From the NCBI GenBank assembly GCA_903904805.1, contig CAIVDX010000239.1, forward strand, positions 1 to 5,655: DNA of 5,655 nt, read 5' to 3'. The notes beneath the pieces are model-generated. The model searched no databases and had not been told where the DNA came from. It saw only the letters and a program-made list of their open reading frames with translations. A program made the translations under genes and the position numbers. This stretch comes from an uncultured Rhodospirillales bacterium (GTDB lineage: Bacteria; Pseudomonadota; Alphaproteobacteria; Acetobacterales; Acetobacteraceae). This document shows positions 1-5,655 of this stretch, in pieces (the first letter of the stretch is position 1; every line of letters begins with the position of its first letter).

Positions 1-497
1 GCCAGGGGCGCATTCACACCTCCACCGTGACCGTCGCGGTGCTGCCGGAGGCGGAGGATGTGGATGTGCAGGTCAATGAGAGCGACCTGCGGATCGATGT
101 CTATCGCGCCTCGGGCGCCGGCGGGCAGCATGTGAACAAGACGGAATCCGCTGTGCGCATCACGCATCTTCCCACCGGCATCGTGGTGGCGATGCAGGAG
201 GAACGCAGCCAGCACAAGAACCGCGCGAAGGCGATGAAAATCCTGCGCGCGCGCATGTATGAGCAGCAGCGCGGCACCTTGGCCGCCACCCGCGCGGCGG
301 ACCGCAAATCACAGGTGGGGACAGGCGATCGTTCGGAACGAATCCGGACCTACAACTTCCCGCAGGGGCGGGTGTCCGACCATCGCATCAACCTGACGCT
401 CTACAAGATCGATCGGGTGATGCAGGGGGAGTTGGACGAGTTTGTGGACGCCCTCACCGCCGATGATCAGGCGGCGCGCCTGGCCGAGCAGGGGTAA
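1..497 (+). CDS. prfA: Peptide chain release factor 1 (RF1), C-terminal part, 5' end outside window
   Basis: RF1 reads UAA and UAG stop codons in the ribosomal A site and triggers peptidyl-tRNA hydrolysis in the cytoplasm. The open frame enters at base 3 with residues QGRIHTSTVTVAVLPE, a stretch typical of RF1, and ends at TAA 495-497, giving about 164 visible residues of a protein normally near 355. The catalytic GGQ motif lies at bases 120-128 within GAGGQHVNKTESAVRITH. It is followed by the conserved SQHKN segment and by SERIRTYNFPQGRVSDHRI, which favours RF1 over RF2. The stop-codon-recognition region (PxT loop) is upstream of the window and cannot be checked. The ATG/GTG codons inside the visible part are internal, not starts. 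The next gene is convergent on the minus strand. The prmC (hemK) methyltransferase gene that often follows prfA is not here. The assignment is secure. Confidence 0.97.
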   Translation, partial: QGRIHTSTVTVAVLPEAEDVDVQVNESDLRIDVYRASGAGGQHVNKTESAVRITHLPTGIVVAMQEERSQHKNRAKAMKILRARMYEQQRGTLAATRAADRKSQVGTGDRSERIRTYNFPQGRVSDHRINLTLYKIDRVMQGELDEFVDALTADDQAARLAEQG

Positions 498-503
498 GAG
501 AGC

Positions 504-527
504 GCTTCTTTTCTGACTAAAAGAAGC
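504..527. terminator. Perfect 9-bp hairpin between convergent prfA and the PEP-CTERM gene, probable bidirectional terminator
   Basis: The arms GCTTCTTTT (504-512) and AAAAGAAGC (519-527) pair perfectly around a 6-base loop (513-518), starting 7 bases after the prfA stop. A run of five A follows at 528-532, then CCTTTT. On the minus strand the hairpin is therefore preceded by a T run, and on the plus strand it is followed by A rather than T. This is not a textbook terminator with a 3' U-tract in either direction. Its position in a 46-base convergent gap still makes transcription end the likeliest role. The stem with its flanking T/A runs resembles hairpins I recall between genes in Acetobacteraceae; that resemblance is from memory only. 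Confidence 0.6.
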
Positions 528-543
528 AAAAACCTTTTGAAAC

Positions 544-1398
544 CTAGGCGCGGCGGTGGCGGCGACGGGCGTAGATGAGGCCTAGGGCGCCGAGGCCCAG
601 CACCGCGAGGTCGGAGGGCTCGGGCACCTTTGTCACCTGCACGAGTGAGACGCCGGCGAGCAGCAGCGAGGGCGGCACGCCAGGGGTCTGGCTCTGCGCC
701 AGGAAGCTCAGCACATTGTTGCTGCCGGAATAGACGAAGGTGTCGGTCGCCTGCATCCAGCCGCTGAAGCCACCGCTCGGCAGATTATAGGGCGTGGTGG
801 TGAAGGTGGTGGTGCCGATCGTCGCCTGCAGATCATTGCCCTGCGTCGCGCCGGTCGCCTGACTCCATTGCGCGGCCGCCCACCAGAAGCTCAACGTGTA
901 GCTCGCGCCACTGACCAGGCCGGAGATGTTCTGGTTGATGGTGCCCACATTGTAGCCAGGATCCATCACCAGGAAGTTGCCGCCCACCGGGCTGAGCGAT
1001 GCCGATGCGGCGGCGGAGCCCTGCCAGAGCGTGCGGTAGCCATTGTCCCAATTGTCGGAAAAGCCGGTGGTGAAGATGGTCCCTGGACCGGCCAGGAAGA
1101 CGAACGGCGAATAGGAGTTCGCCGCATTCGCATAGGTGTACCAGCCGCCCAGCTGGACCGCGGGCAACGCGCCAGGCGTGCTGTTGAAAGCAAAGTTTCC
1201 GTAGGTCGACCCGGTCATCAGAACCTGGCCGGTGGTGCCGGTATAGACGGTGCCATTCACCGTCGCCGACGTGGCGGTGCCGCCGGTGGTGGAGGTGAAG
1301 GTACCGTTGGTCACCAGATTGGCGTTGGCCTGCGAGGTCGCCGTCAGCCCCATCGCGATGGGGGCCAGCACCAGCAGAGCGATCGAAAACTTGGTCAT
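544..1398 (-). CDS. Exported PEP-CTERM sorting domain protein, function unknown
   Basis: From the chosen ATG (1396-1398) the product is 284 residues. The first 26 form a classic signal peptide: M-T-K, a hydrophobic core (IALLVLAPIAMGL) and a probable cleavage after SQANA. The mature part opens NLVTNGTF and continues with GGW, SYTLSFWW, a late Trp and ...LLLAGVSLV. This pattern is common in jelly-roll, carbohydrate-binding-like (DUF642-type) secreted proteins, though the domain name is a guess. The C-terminus is a PEP-CTERM tail: VPEPS at bases 613-627, about 13 hydrophobic residues (LAVLGLGALGLIY), then ARRRHRRA and TAG at 544-546. In known systems an exosortase recognises this tail and the proteins go to the cell surface or exopolysaccharide matrix. 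No exosortase gene lies in the window. An in-frame upstream ATG at 1417-1419 would add MYGLCVA. I prefer 1398 because it gives a normal signal peptide, but neither start has a clear Shine-Dalgarno. The gene lies 197 bases from the end of the c-di-GMP gene on the same strand. Confidence 0.85.
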   Translation of the reverse strand: MTKFSIALLVLAPIAMGLTATSQANANLVTNGTFTSTTGGTATSATVNGTVYTGTTGQVLMTGSTYGNFAFNSTPGALPAVQLGGWYTYANAANSYSPFVFLAGPGTIFTTGFSDNWDNGYRTLWQGSAAASASLSPVGGNFLVMDPGYNVGTINQNISGLVSGASYTLSFWWAAAQWSQATGATQGNDLQATIGTTTFTTTPYNLPSGGFSGWMQATDTFVYSGSNNVLSFLAQSQTPGVPPSLLLAGVSLVQVTKVPEPSDLAVLGLGALGLIYARRRHRRA

Positions 1399-1419
1399 GG
1401 CGACGCAAAGCCCGTACAT

Positions 1420-1595
1420 GTGTTACGGCGGATTTAACCATTTCACGCATGATGGTCATTCTTTTTGAACGCCATGACGTTAAAAAATTTGTGTTATTTT
1501 ATTTTTGATATGTCTGAGACGGACGTCTTTGCGGCTTATCGCGTCATGCGATCAAATGCGTCTCATATATTGGGTATTTTCTTTCTATAGGTTCC
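1420..1595. promoter_or_regulatory. AT-rich intergenic region with nested inverted repeats, probable 5' region of the PEP-CTERM gene
   Basis: Within this gap bases about 1465-1590 are strikingly AT-rich against GC-rich neighbours, with A/T runs at 1480-1510 and 1565-1590. Three inverted repeats are visible: TGAGACG (1515-1521) with CGTCTCA (1559-1565); AGACG-GA-CGTCT (1517-1528); and ATCGC (1538-1542) with GCGAT (1548-1552). The first two share bases and could not form together. The region is downstream of the c-di-GMP gene and upstream of the PEP-CTERM gene, both on the minus strand, so it may hold the end of one transcript and the promoter of the next. I found no convincing -35/-10 pair; TAAAAT on the minus strand near 1497-1502 is the best -10-like string but lacks a good -35. 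No coding region is supported here. Confidence 0.4.
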
Positions 1596-4343
1596 CTACG
1601 CCGCGGCCGGTTCCGGCCCGAGAATCCGGCAGAGGGCGGCCACCTCGTGTGCCGGGCGGGCCTGGCTGAACAGATAGCCCTGCACCTCCGTGCAGTTGCG
1701 CCGCACCAGGCGGCGCATCTGATCCGCGGTCTCGACCCCCTCGGCGGTGGTGGTCATGCCCATTTTGCCACACAGTTCCAGCACCGCGCCGACAATGGCG
1801 TCGCAATCGCCGCCCTGGCCCAGGCCGTCGACGAAGCTCTTGTCGATCTTCACCTTGTCGAAGGGGAAGCTGCGCAGATAGCTGAGCGAGGAATAGCCGG
1901 TGCCGAAATCATCCATCGCGATGCGCACCCCCAACCCGTGCAGGCCCTGCAGCGTGGCGAGCGTCGCGTCGGTCTCCTCCAGCATCACCGTTTCGGTGAT
2001 CTCCAGCTCCAGCCGGTCCGGCCGCAGGCCGGAGCTGCGCAATGCCTCGTCCACCATCTCGATCAGGTTGGCGCGGACGAACTGCACAGCTGACAGATTC
2101 ACCGCCACCTTCACATCCGCGGGCCAGCCCACCGCGACGTGGCAGGCCTGGCGCAGCGCCCACGCGCCGATCGGCACGATCAGACCGATCTCCTCGGCCA
2201 GTGGTACGAAGTCAGCCGGCGAGACCATGCCGCGGCTCGGATGCTCCCAGCGCAGCAGCGCCTCGAAGCCGCTGACCGCACGGGTCTGCACGTTGATCAG
2301 CGGCTGGTAGAACATGCGCAGTTCGCCGTGGGCGAGCGCGTTGCGCAGATCCATCTCCAGTGCGCGACGTTCCTGCACCGTGGTGCCCATCACCGGTTCG
2401 AACAGACGATGCCGCCCGCGCCCCTCGCCCTTCGCCTGATACAAGGCGAGATCGGCGTTTTTCAGCAGCGTGTCGCCATCCTCGCCATCCTGCGGCACCC
2501 GCGCGATGCCGATGCTGGCGCCGATGATGATCTGGTGGCCAGCCACCTCATAGGGCGCGCTGACCACATCGATGATGCGTTGCGCCATCGCGGCGGCCTC
2601 GGTGGCGTCCGCCCCGGCCTGCACGAAGGCGAACTCGTCACCGCCCAGCCGCGCGACCAGATCGCCCTCGCGCAGCTGGCCGCGCAGGCGTTGGGTGACC
2701 GCGCGGAGAAGTTCGTCACCGATATGATGCCCCAGCGTGTCATTGACCGATTTGAAGTGATCGAGATCCAGACACAGAACCGCCGCAGGCCGCCCGCAGC
2801 GGGCCAGCGCGATCGCCTCGGCCAGACGCTCGTGAAACAGCACCCGGTTGGGCAGGCCGGTCAGCGCGTCGTGGTGCGCCATGTGGGCGATACGCGCCTC
2901 CACCTGTCGCCGCGCGGTGATGTCCTCGAAGGTGGCGAGCCAGCCGCCATCCTCCATCGGCGCGAACTGCATGGACAAGGCAAGCTCGGGGCGCAGTTCG
3001 ATCACGCGCCCGCAGCGTTGGCCGCGCTGCTTGGCCGCCTCGATCTGAACCCGCAATGGCTCAATGTCCTGAGGGGCCAGCCAGCCGTCGGGGCCGCCGA
3101 GGCCGAGCAGCAAATCCAGCGACTCGCCCTGCAATCTTGCCATCGGCGGCAAGCCCAGCATTTCCACCAGCCGATGATTGGCCACCACCAGCCGGTCCTG
3201 CCCGTCGCACATGCACAGCGCCTGCGACATGCTGCGCAGAGCTGCGCTGAAGCGGGCATTCTGCTGTTCCAGAGCCAGATCGGCGCGTGCGCGCTCCTGC
3301 GCGATGGTGAGCGCCGCCTCCGCCGTGGTGCGCGCGGTGCGCTCGATCTCCAGCATCGACTGCGCGGCCACCTGGCGCAGCATCAGCAGCCCCATCGCGG
3401 CCAGCACCAGTTCGAAGATGCCCGCGCCAATGATCACCGCGAGTGCCTGGCGATGATACTCGGCCAGAACGGACCCCATATCGGCGGATTCGACGAGGAC
3501 CAGATCATGCCGCGCCAGCTTCTGAGCGGCGAGAAGCCGGTCGCTGCCATCGGCATTGCTGGTCTGGCGCAGCACCAGATGCGCCACGCCGCCGGCGGCG
3601 CGCAGGCCATCAAACAATGTGCTGCCGTGGAACGACACGCCGATCGCCGCGTCCGCGTGCGGATAGCGCGCCAGCAGCGTGCCCTGGCCGTTCAGCAGCG
3701 CCACCGCGCCGCCATCTCCCGGCCTGCCCTGCTCGAACCAACGCTCGAAATAGGACATCTGCATCGCACCCAGCACCAGACCGAGGAAGCCTCCTTCCTC
3801 GTTGCTGACGCGGCGGGCCACATAGATTGTCCAGCTGCCCGAGCCGCGATTCTGCACGGGCAGACTCAGCATTGTTCGCATCTCGGCATGGTCGCGCAGC
3901 GCGTTGTAATAGTCGCGGTCGGCGACGCTGATGTCGGGGATGGGCCAGCCGCGGGAGAAATTGATCAATTTGCCCTCCGCGTCGATCGCAGTCAGCGCAT
4001 CGAGCTGCGGCAGGGCGTGCACCCGTCCGACGAGATCGTGATGGACGGCCAGGCCAGACATGGATTGCCGATACTCGGCCGGCGTGTGCGGCGGCCGGGC
4101 CATTACCCGCTCCAGCACCGCATCCTGCACCAGTTCGACCGCCTCGATTGTCTGCTCCACCTGCTCGGCCTGCACCGCGGCGAGATGTTGGAGCTGCCGG
4201 CCCCCCTCCCGCAGCGCCTGCCCATGCAGATGGGCGAGCAGCAGCACCGCCACGAGCAGCACCGCGAGGCTCACCGCGAGCGTGCCGACGATCAGCGTGC
4301 GGCAGGAGCGCGGCAGGCGCGGCAATAGACCGGACACCGACAT
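1596..4343 (-). CDS. Membrane-bound Cache-PAS-GGDEF-EAL protein (diguanylate cyclase / c-di-GMP phosphodiesterase)
   Basis: This 915-residue inner-membrane signalling enzyme is predicted to make c-di-GMP from two GTP (GGDEF) and to cleave it to pGpG (EAL). Domains in order: TM1 about 17-38; a periplasmic Cache-like sensor about 40-298 with the ADRDYYNAL motif (141-149) and SGSWTIYVARRVS (168-180); TM2 about 300-322; an Ala/Glu-rich coiled coil about 328-365; a PAS domain of the PAS_7 kind about 363-478; GGDEF about 485-648; EAL about 658-905. The GGDEF domain has LDLDHFKSVND (525-535), intact GGDEF (567-571) and an RxxD inhibitory site, R558-E-G-D561, five residues before it. The EAL domain has EALLRW (694-699), N749, E784, DDFGTGYSS (811-819), K832, AEGVE (867-871) and QGYLF (888-892). 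No key residue is missing, so both activities are plausible; which dominates cannot be read from sequence. The ATG at 4341-4343 is supported by GAAGG seven bases upstream. The stop is TAG at 1596-1598. The sensed ligand is unknown. Confidence 0.95.
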   Translation of the reverse strand: MSVSGLLPRLPRSCRTLIVGTLAVSLAVLLVAVLLLAHLHGQALREGGRQLQHLAAVQAEQVEQTIEAVELVQDAVLERVMARPPHTPAEYRQSMSGLAVHHDLVGRVHALPQLDALTAIDAEGKLINFSRGWPIPDISVADRDYYNALRDHAEMRTMLSLPVQNRGSGSWTIYVARRVSNEEGGFLGLVLGAMQMSYFERWFEQGRPGDGGAVALLNGQGTLLARYPHADAAIGVSFHGSTLFDGLRAAGGVAHLVLRQTSNADGSDRLLAAQKLARHDLVLVESADMGSVLAEYHRQALAVIIGAGIFELVLAAMGLLMLRQVAAQSMLEIERTARTTAEAALTIAQERARADLALEQQNARFSAALRSMSQALCMCDGQDRLVVANHRLVEMLGLPPMARLQGESLDLLLGLGGPDGWLAPQDIEPLRVQIEAAKQRGQRCGRVIELRPELALSMQFAPMEDGGWLATFEDITARRQVEARIAHMAHHDALTGLPNRVLFHERLAEAIALARCGRPAAVLCLDLDHFKSVNDTLGHHIGDELLRAVTQRLRGQLREGDLVARLGGDEFAFVQAGADATEAAAMAQRIIDVVSAPYEVAGHQIIIGASIGIARVPQDGEDGDTLLKNADLALYQAKGEGRGRHRLFEPVMGTTVQERRALEMDLRNALAHGELRMFYQPLINVQTRAVSGFEALLRWEHPSRGMVSPADFVPLAEEIGLIVPIGAWALRQACHVAVGWPADVKVAVNLSAVQFVRANLIEMVDEALRSSGLRPDRLELEITETVMLEETDATLATLQGLHGLGVRIAMDDFGTGYSSLSYLRSFPFDKVKIDKSFVDGLGQGGDCDAIVGAVLELCGKMGMTTTAEGVETADQMRRLVRRNCTEVQGYLFSQARPAHEVAALCRILGPEPAAA

Positions 4344-4375
4344 GAGACCACCTTCGCCGGGGGAAAGACGGTCTC
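4344..4375 (-). promoter_or_regulatory. Leader hairpin covering the ribosome binding site of the c-di-GMP gene
   Basis: Read on the minus strand, GAGACC (4375-4370) pairs with GGTCTC (4349-4344), which ends at the base before the ATG. Inside it CTTTC (4367-4363) pairs with GAAGG (4355-4351) with one G-T wobble. The two helices are separated by a small GT/T internal loop, and the terminal loop is CCCCGGC. Eleven pairs therefore enclose the Shine-Dalgarno. The pairing is seen directly; a role in limiting translation is inference, and no riboswitch family is recognised. Confidence 0.45.
4348..4355 (-). promoter_or_regulatory. Shine-Dalgarno of the c-di-GMP gene
   Basis: On the minus strand GAAGGTGG (4355 down to 4348) precedes ATG 4343-4341, with the GAAGG core ending seven bases before the start. 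This fixes the start of the 915-residue protein. The same bases lie in the 3' arm of a predicted hairpin (4344-4375). Confidence 0.65.
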
Positions 4376-4385
4376 GATTTATGGG

Positions 4386-4411
4386 AAAGGCGCTAAGGAA
4401 GCGTTAGCGCC
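4386..4411 (-). terminator. Probable intrinsic terminator after prfC
   Basis: On the minus strand GGCGCTAA (4411-4404 side) and TTAGCGCC (4396-4389 side) form a perfect 8-bp stem with a 7-base loop (4397-4403), beginning 13 bases after the prfC stop. It is followed by TTTCCC, so the U-tract is short (three T). The GC-rich stem and the location fit a terminator, perhaps leaky, that separates prfC from the c-di-GMP gene. Confidence 0.6.
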
Positions 4412-4424
4412 ACCCCGATGCCGT

Positions 4425-5655
4425 TCAGGCTGTCGCCTTGAAATCCTTGACGTCGCGGAAGGTGAGCTCCGGCGTCTGCTCCACCGCGCGGCGCATCATG
4501 AAAGCGGAGCTGGCCAGAAAGACCGGATCACCATCGACATCATCGGCCATCGAGCTGCGCTGGCCGGTGCAAAATTTTTCCACGCTCAGCTGCGGGCCGT
4601 AGATCCAGCGCGCGACATTGTAGGGTGTCTGCTCGAAGCCGATCTTGACGCCATATTCGCCTGCCAGCCGCGCCTGCAGCACATCGAGCTGCAGCGTGCC
4701 GACCACGCCGACCAGGGGCGGGGCGCCATCCTGCGGGCGGAACAGCTGCACGACGCCCTCTTCGGCCAATTCCTGCAGCGCCTGCCTCAGCTTTTTCGCC
4801 TTCATCGCATCATCGAGCCGCACACGGCGGATGATTTCCGGGGCGAAATAGGGCACGCCGAGAAAGTTGACGTCCTCATCCTCGGTCAGCGTGTCGCCGA
4901 TGCGCAGCGTGCCGTGGTTGGGGATACCGACCACGTCGCCGGCGAAGGCCTCGTCGGCGATCTGCCGGTCGCGCGCGAAGAAGAATTGCGGCGCATGCAG
5001 CGGAATGGTTTTGCCCGTGCGCACCTGGCGCAGCTTCATCCCGCGTTCGAGCCGGCCGGAACAGATGCGCGCGAAGGCGATGCGGTCGCGGTGGTTGGGA
5101 TCCATGTTCGCCTGAATCTTGAAGACCAGGGCAGTGAGCTTGCTTTCGGTCGCCTCGATGTCGCGGCTGTCGGCCTTTTGGGTGCGCGGGGTGGGGCCGA
5201 ATTCGGCCAGCGCATCGAGCAGGTCGTCCACGCCGATCTCGCGGATCGCCGAGCCGAAGAACACCGGTGTCAGATGGCCCTCGTTGAAGCTGGCCAGATC
5301 CCATTCCGGCAGCGCGGCATGGACCAGATCCAGCTCCTCGCCAAGCAGCGCCATGCGGGGGTCGCTTTGGGCGACCTCTGAGGTGAGCCGCATCGTGCGT
5401 TTGCGAAGATCGTAGGTGCCGACGAATTCGTTCGCGCGGCCCACCGGCCAGGTGAGTGGCGCGGTGTCCAGTGCCAACGCCTGCGACACCTCATCGAGCA
5501 GCGCGAACGGGTCCTGCGCCTCGCGGTCGAACTTGTTGACGAAGGTGAGGATCGGGATGTCGCGCAGGCGGCAGATCTCGAACAGCTTTCTGGTGCGATC
5601 CTCGATGCCCTTCGCGGCGTCGATCACCATCACGGCGCAATCGACCGCGGTGAGC
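4425..5655 (-). CDS. prfC: Peptide chain release factor 3 (RF3), N-terminal part outside window
   Basis: RF3 is a translational GTPase of the EF-G/EF-Tu superfamily that removes RF1 or RF2 from the ribosome after peptide release. The frame runs in from the window edge, with LTAVDCAV (bases 5654-5631) leading into MVIDAAKGIEDRTRKLFEICRLRD, and ends at TGA 4425-4427. About 409 residues are visible of a protein usually near 528. The missing roughly 100 residues would carry the P-loop (G1), G2 and G3 motifs. The G4 motif NKFD, which selects guanine, is visible in PILTFVNKFDRE. Further RF3-type signatures follow: LLDEVSQAL, LTPVFFGSAI, FKIQANMDPNHRDRIAF, GMKLRQVRTGK, NHGTLRIGDTL, FAPEIIRRVRL, LAEEGVVQLFRP and VGVVGTLQLDVLQARL. 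These separate it from EF-G and from LepA. The GTG/ATG codons at 5633-5628 are internal, not the start. A terminator-like hairpin follows the stop. Confidence 0.97.
   Translation of the reverse strand, partial: LTAVDCAVMVIDAAKGIEDRTRKLFEICRLRDIPILTFVNKFDREAQDPFALLDEVSQALALDTAPLTWPVGRANEFVGTYDLRKRTMRLTSEVAQSDPRMALLGEELDLVHAALPEWDLASFNEGHLTPVFFGSAIREIGVDDLLDALAEFGPTPRTQKADSRDIEATESKLTALVFKIQANMDPNHRDRIAFARICSGRLERGMKLRQVRTGKTIPLHAPQFFFARDRQIADEAFAGDVVGIPNHGTLRIGDTLTEDEDVNFLGVPYFAPEIIRRVRLDDAMKAKKLRQALQELAEEGVVQLFRPQDGAPPLVGVVGTLQLDVLQARLAGEYGVKIGFEQTPYNVARWIYGPQLSVEKFCTGQRSSMADDVDGDPVFLASSAFMMRRAVEQTPELTFRDVKDFKATA

Noticed and set aside
1..497. RF2 (prfB) instead of RF1
   Set aside because: The segments GRIHTSTVTVAVLPE and SERIRTYNFPQGRVSDHRI match the RF1 pattern; RF2 has a different sequence before the GGQ domain.
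833..1459. Minus-strand frame of 208 codons and plus-strand frame 868-1437 overlapping the PEP-CTERM gene
   Set aside because: Both are shadows of the gene with signal peptide and PEP-CTERM tail; their products are Arg/His/Gly-rich and lack domain motifs.
1515..1565. Intrinsic terminator of the c-di-GMP gene
   Set aside because: The TGAGACG/CGTCTCA arms are 37 bases apart and no T run follows directly on the minus strand, so terminator geometry is not met.
1465..1590. A sigma-70 promoter in the AT-rich gap
   Set aside because: Several A/T strings look like a -10 box, but none has a credible TTGACA-like element at 16-18 bases. In such AT-rich sequence -10 matches are cheap, so no specific promoter is called.
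2139..4328. Plus-strand open frame of 729 codons fully antisense to the c-di-GMP gene
   Set aside because: Its product is rich in His, Gln and Arg with no recognisable motif, while the opposite strand encodes unmistakable GGDEF and EAL domains. Long antisense frames are expected in GC-rich genes.
544..4343. Recent mobile element carrying the c-di-GMP and PEP-CTERM genes
   Set aside because: I see no transposase, integrase, terminal inverted repeats or target duplication at the borders, and the codon style of the c-di-GMP gene matches the flanking prfA and prfC.
5628..5633. GTG/ATG as a start of a shortened RF3
   Set aside because: The frame continues without a stop to the window edge and encodes LTAVDCAV, conserved RF3 sequence, so these are internal codons.

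Overview
The window is GC-rich proteobacterial chromosome. The translated products look alphaproteobacterial, probably from the Acetobacteraceae/Rhodospirillales neighbourhood. That placement is inferred from protein style, a PEP-CTERM protein and a characteristic poly-A/poly-T hairpin after prfA; nothing in the window proves the genus. There are four protein-coding genes, two of them cut by the window edges. I see no rRNA, tRNA, CRISPR array, transposase or phage gene.

Layout: (1) Bases 1-497, plus strand, hold the C-terminal half of prfA (release factor RF1), with its GGQ motif. (2) Bases 498-543 are a short convergent gap with a perfect 9-bp hairpin. (3) Bases 544-1398, minus strand, encode an exported PEP-CTERM protein with a signal peptide, a beta-sandwich-like body and a C-terminal PEP/hydrophobic/Arg sorting tail. 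(4) Bases about 1420-1595 are an unusually AT-rich intergenic stretch with several overlapping inverted repeats. (5) Bases 1596-4343, minus strand, encode a 915-residue membrane protein of c-di-GMP turnover, with the order TM, periplasmic Cache-like sensor, TM, coiled coil, PAS, GGDEF, EAL. Both catalytic domains keep their signature residues and the GGDEF domain keeps an RxxD inhibitory site. (6) Bases 4344-4424 hold a hairpin that would cover the ribosome binding site of gene 5, plus a terminator-like hairpin after prfC. (7) Bases 4425-5655, minus strand, hold prfC (release factor RF3), lacking its N-terminal part.

How the genes may work together: prfA and prfC act in the same process. RF1 releases the peptide at UAA/UAG, and RF3 is the GTPase that recycles RF1/RF2. 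Between them lie a c-di-GMP signalling enzyme and, downstream on the same strand, a PEP-CTERM protein of the type usually tied to exosortase and extracellular polysaccharide. A sensor that sets c-di-GMP beside a surface/matrix protein suggests a biofilm or surface-state module, but this link rests only on adjacency and family knowledge. The most concrete unusual signal is the predicted 11-bp stem that takes in the Shine-Dalgarno sequence and ends at the base before the start codon of the c-di-GMP gene. No clearly new multi-gene system is visible.
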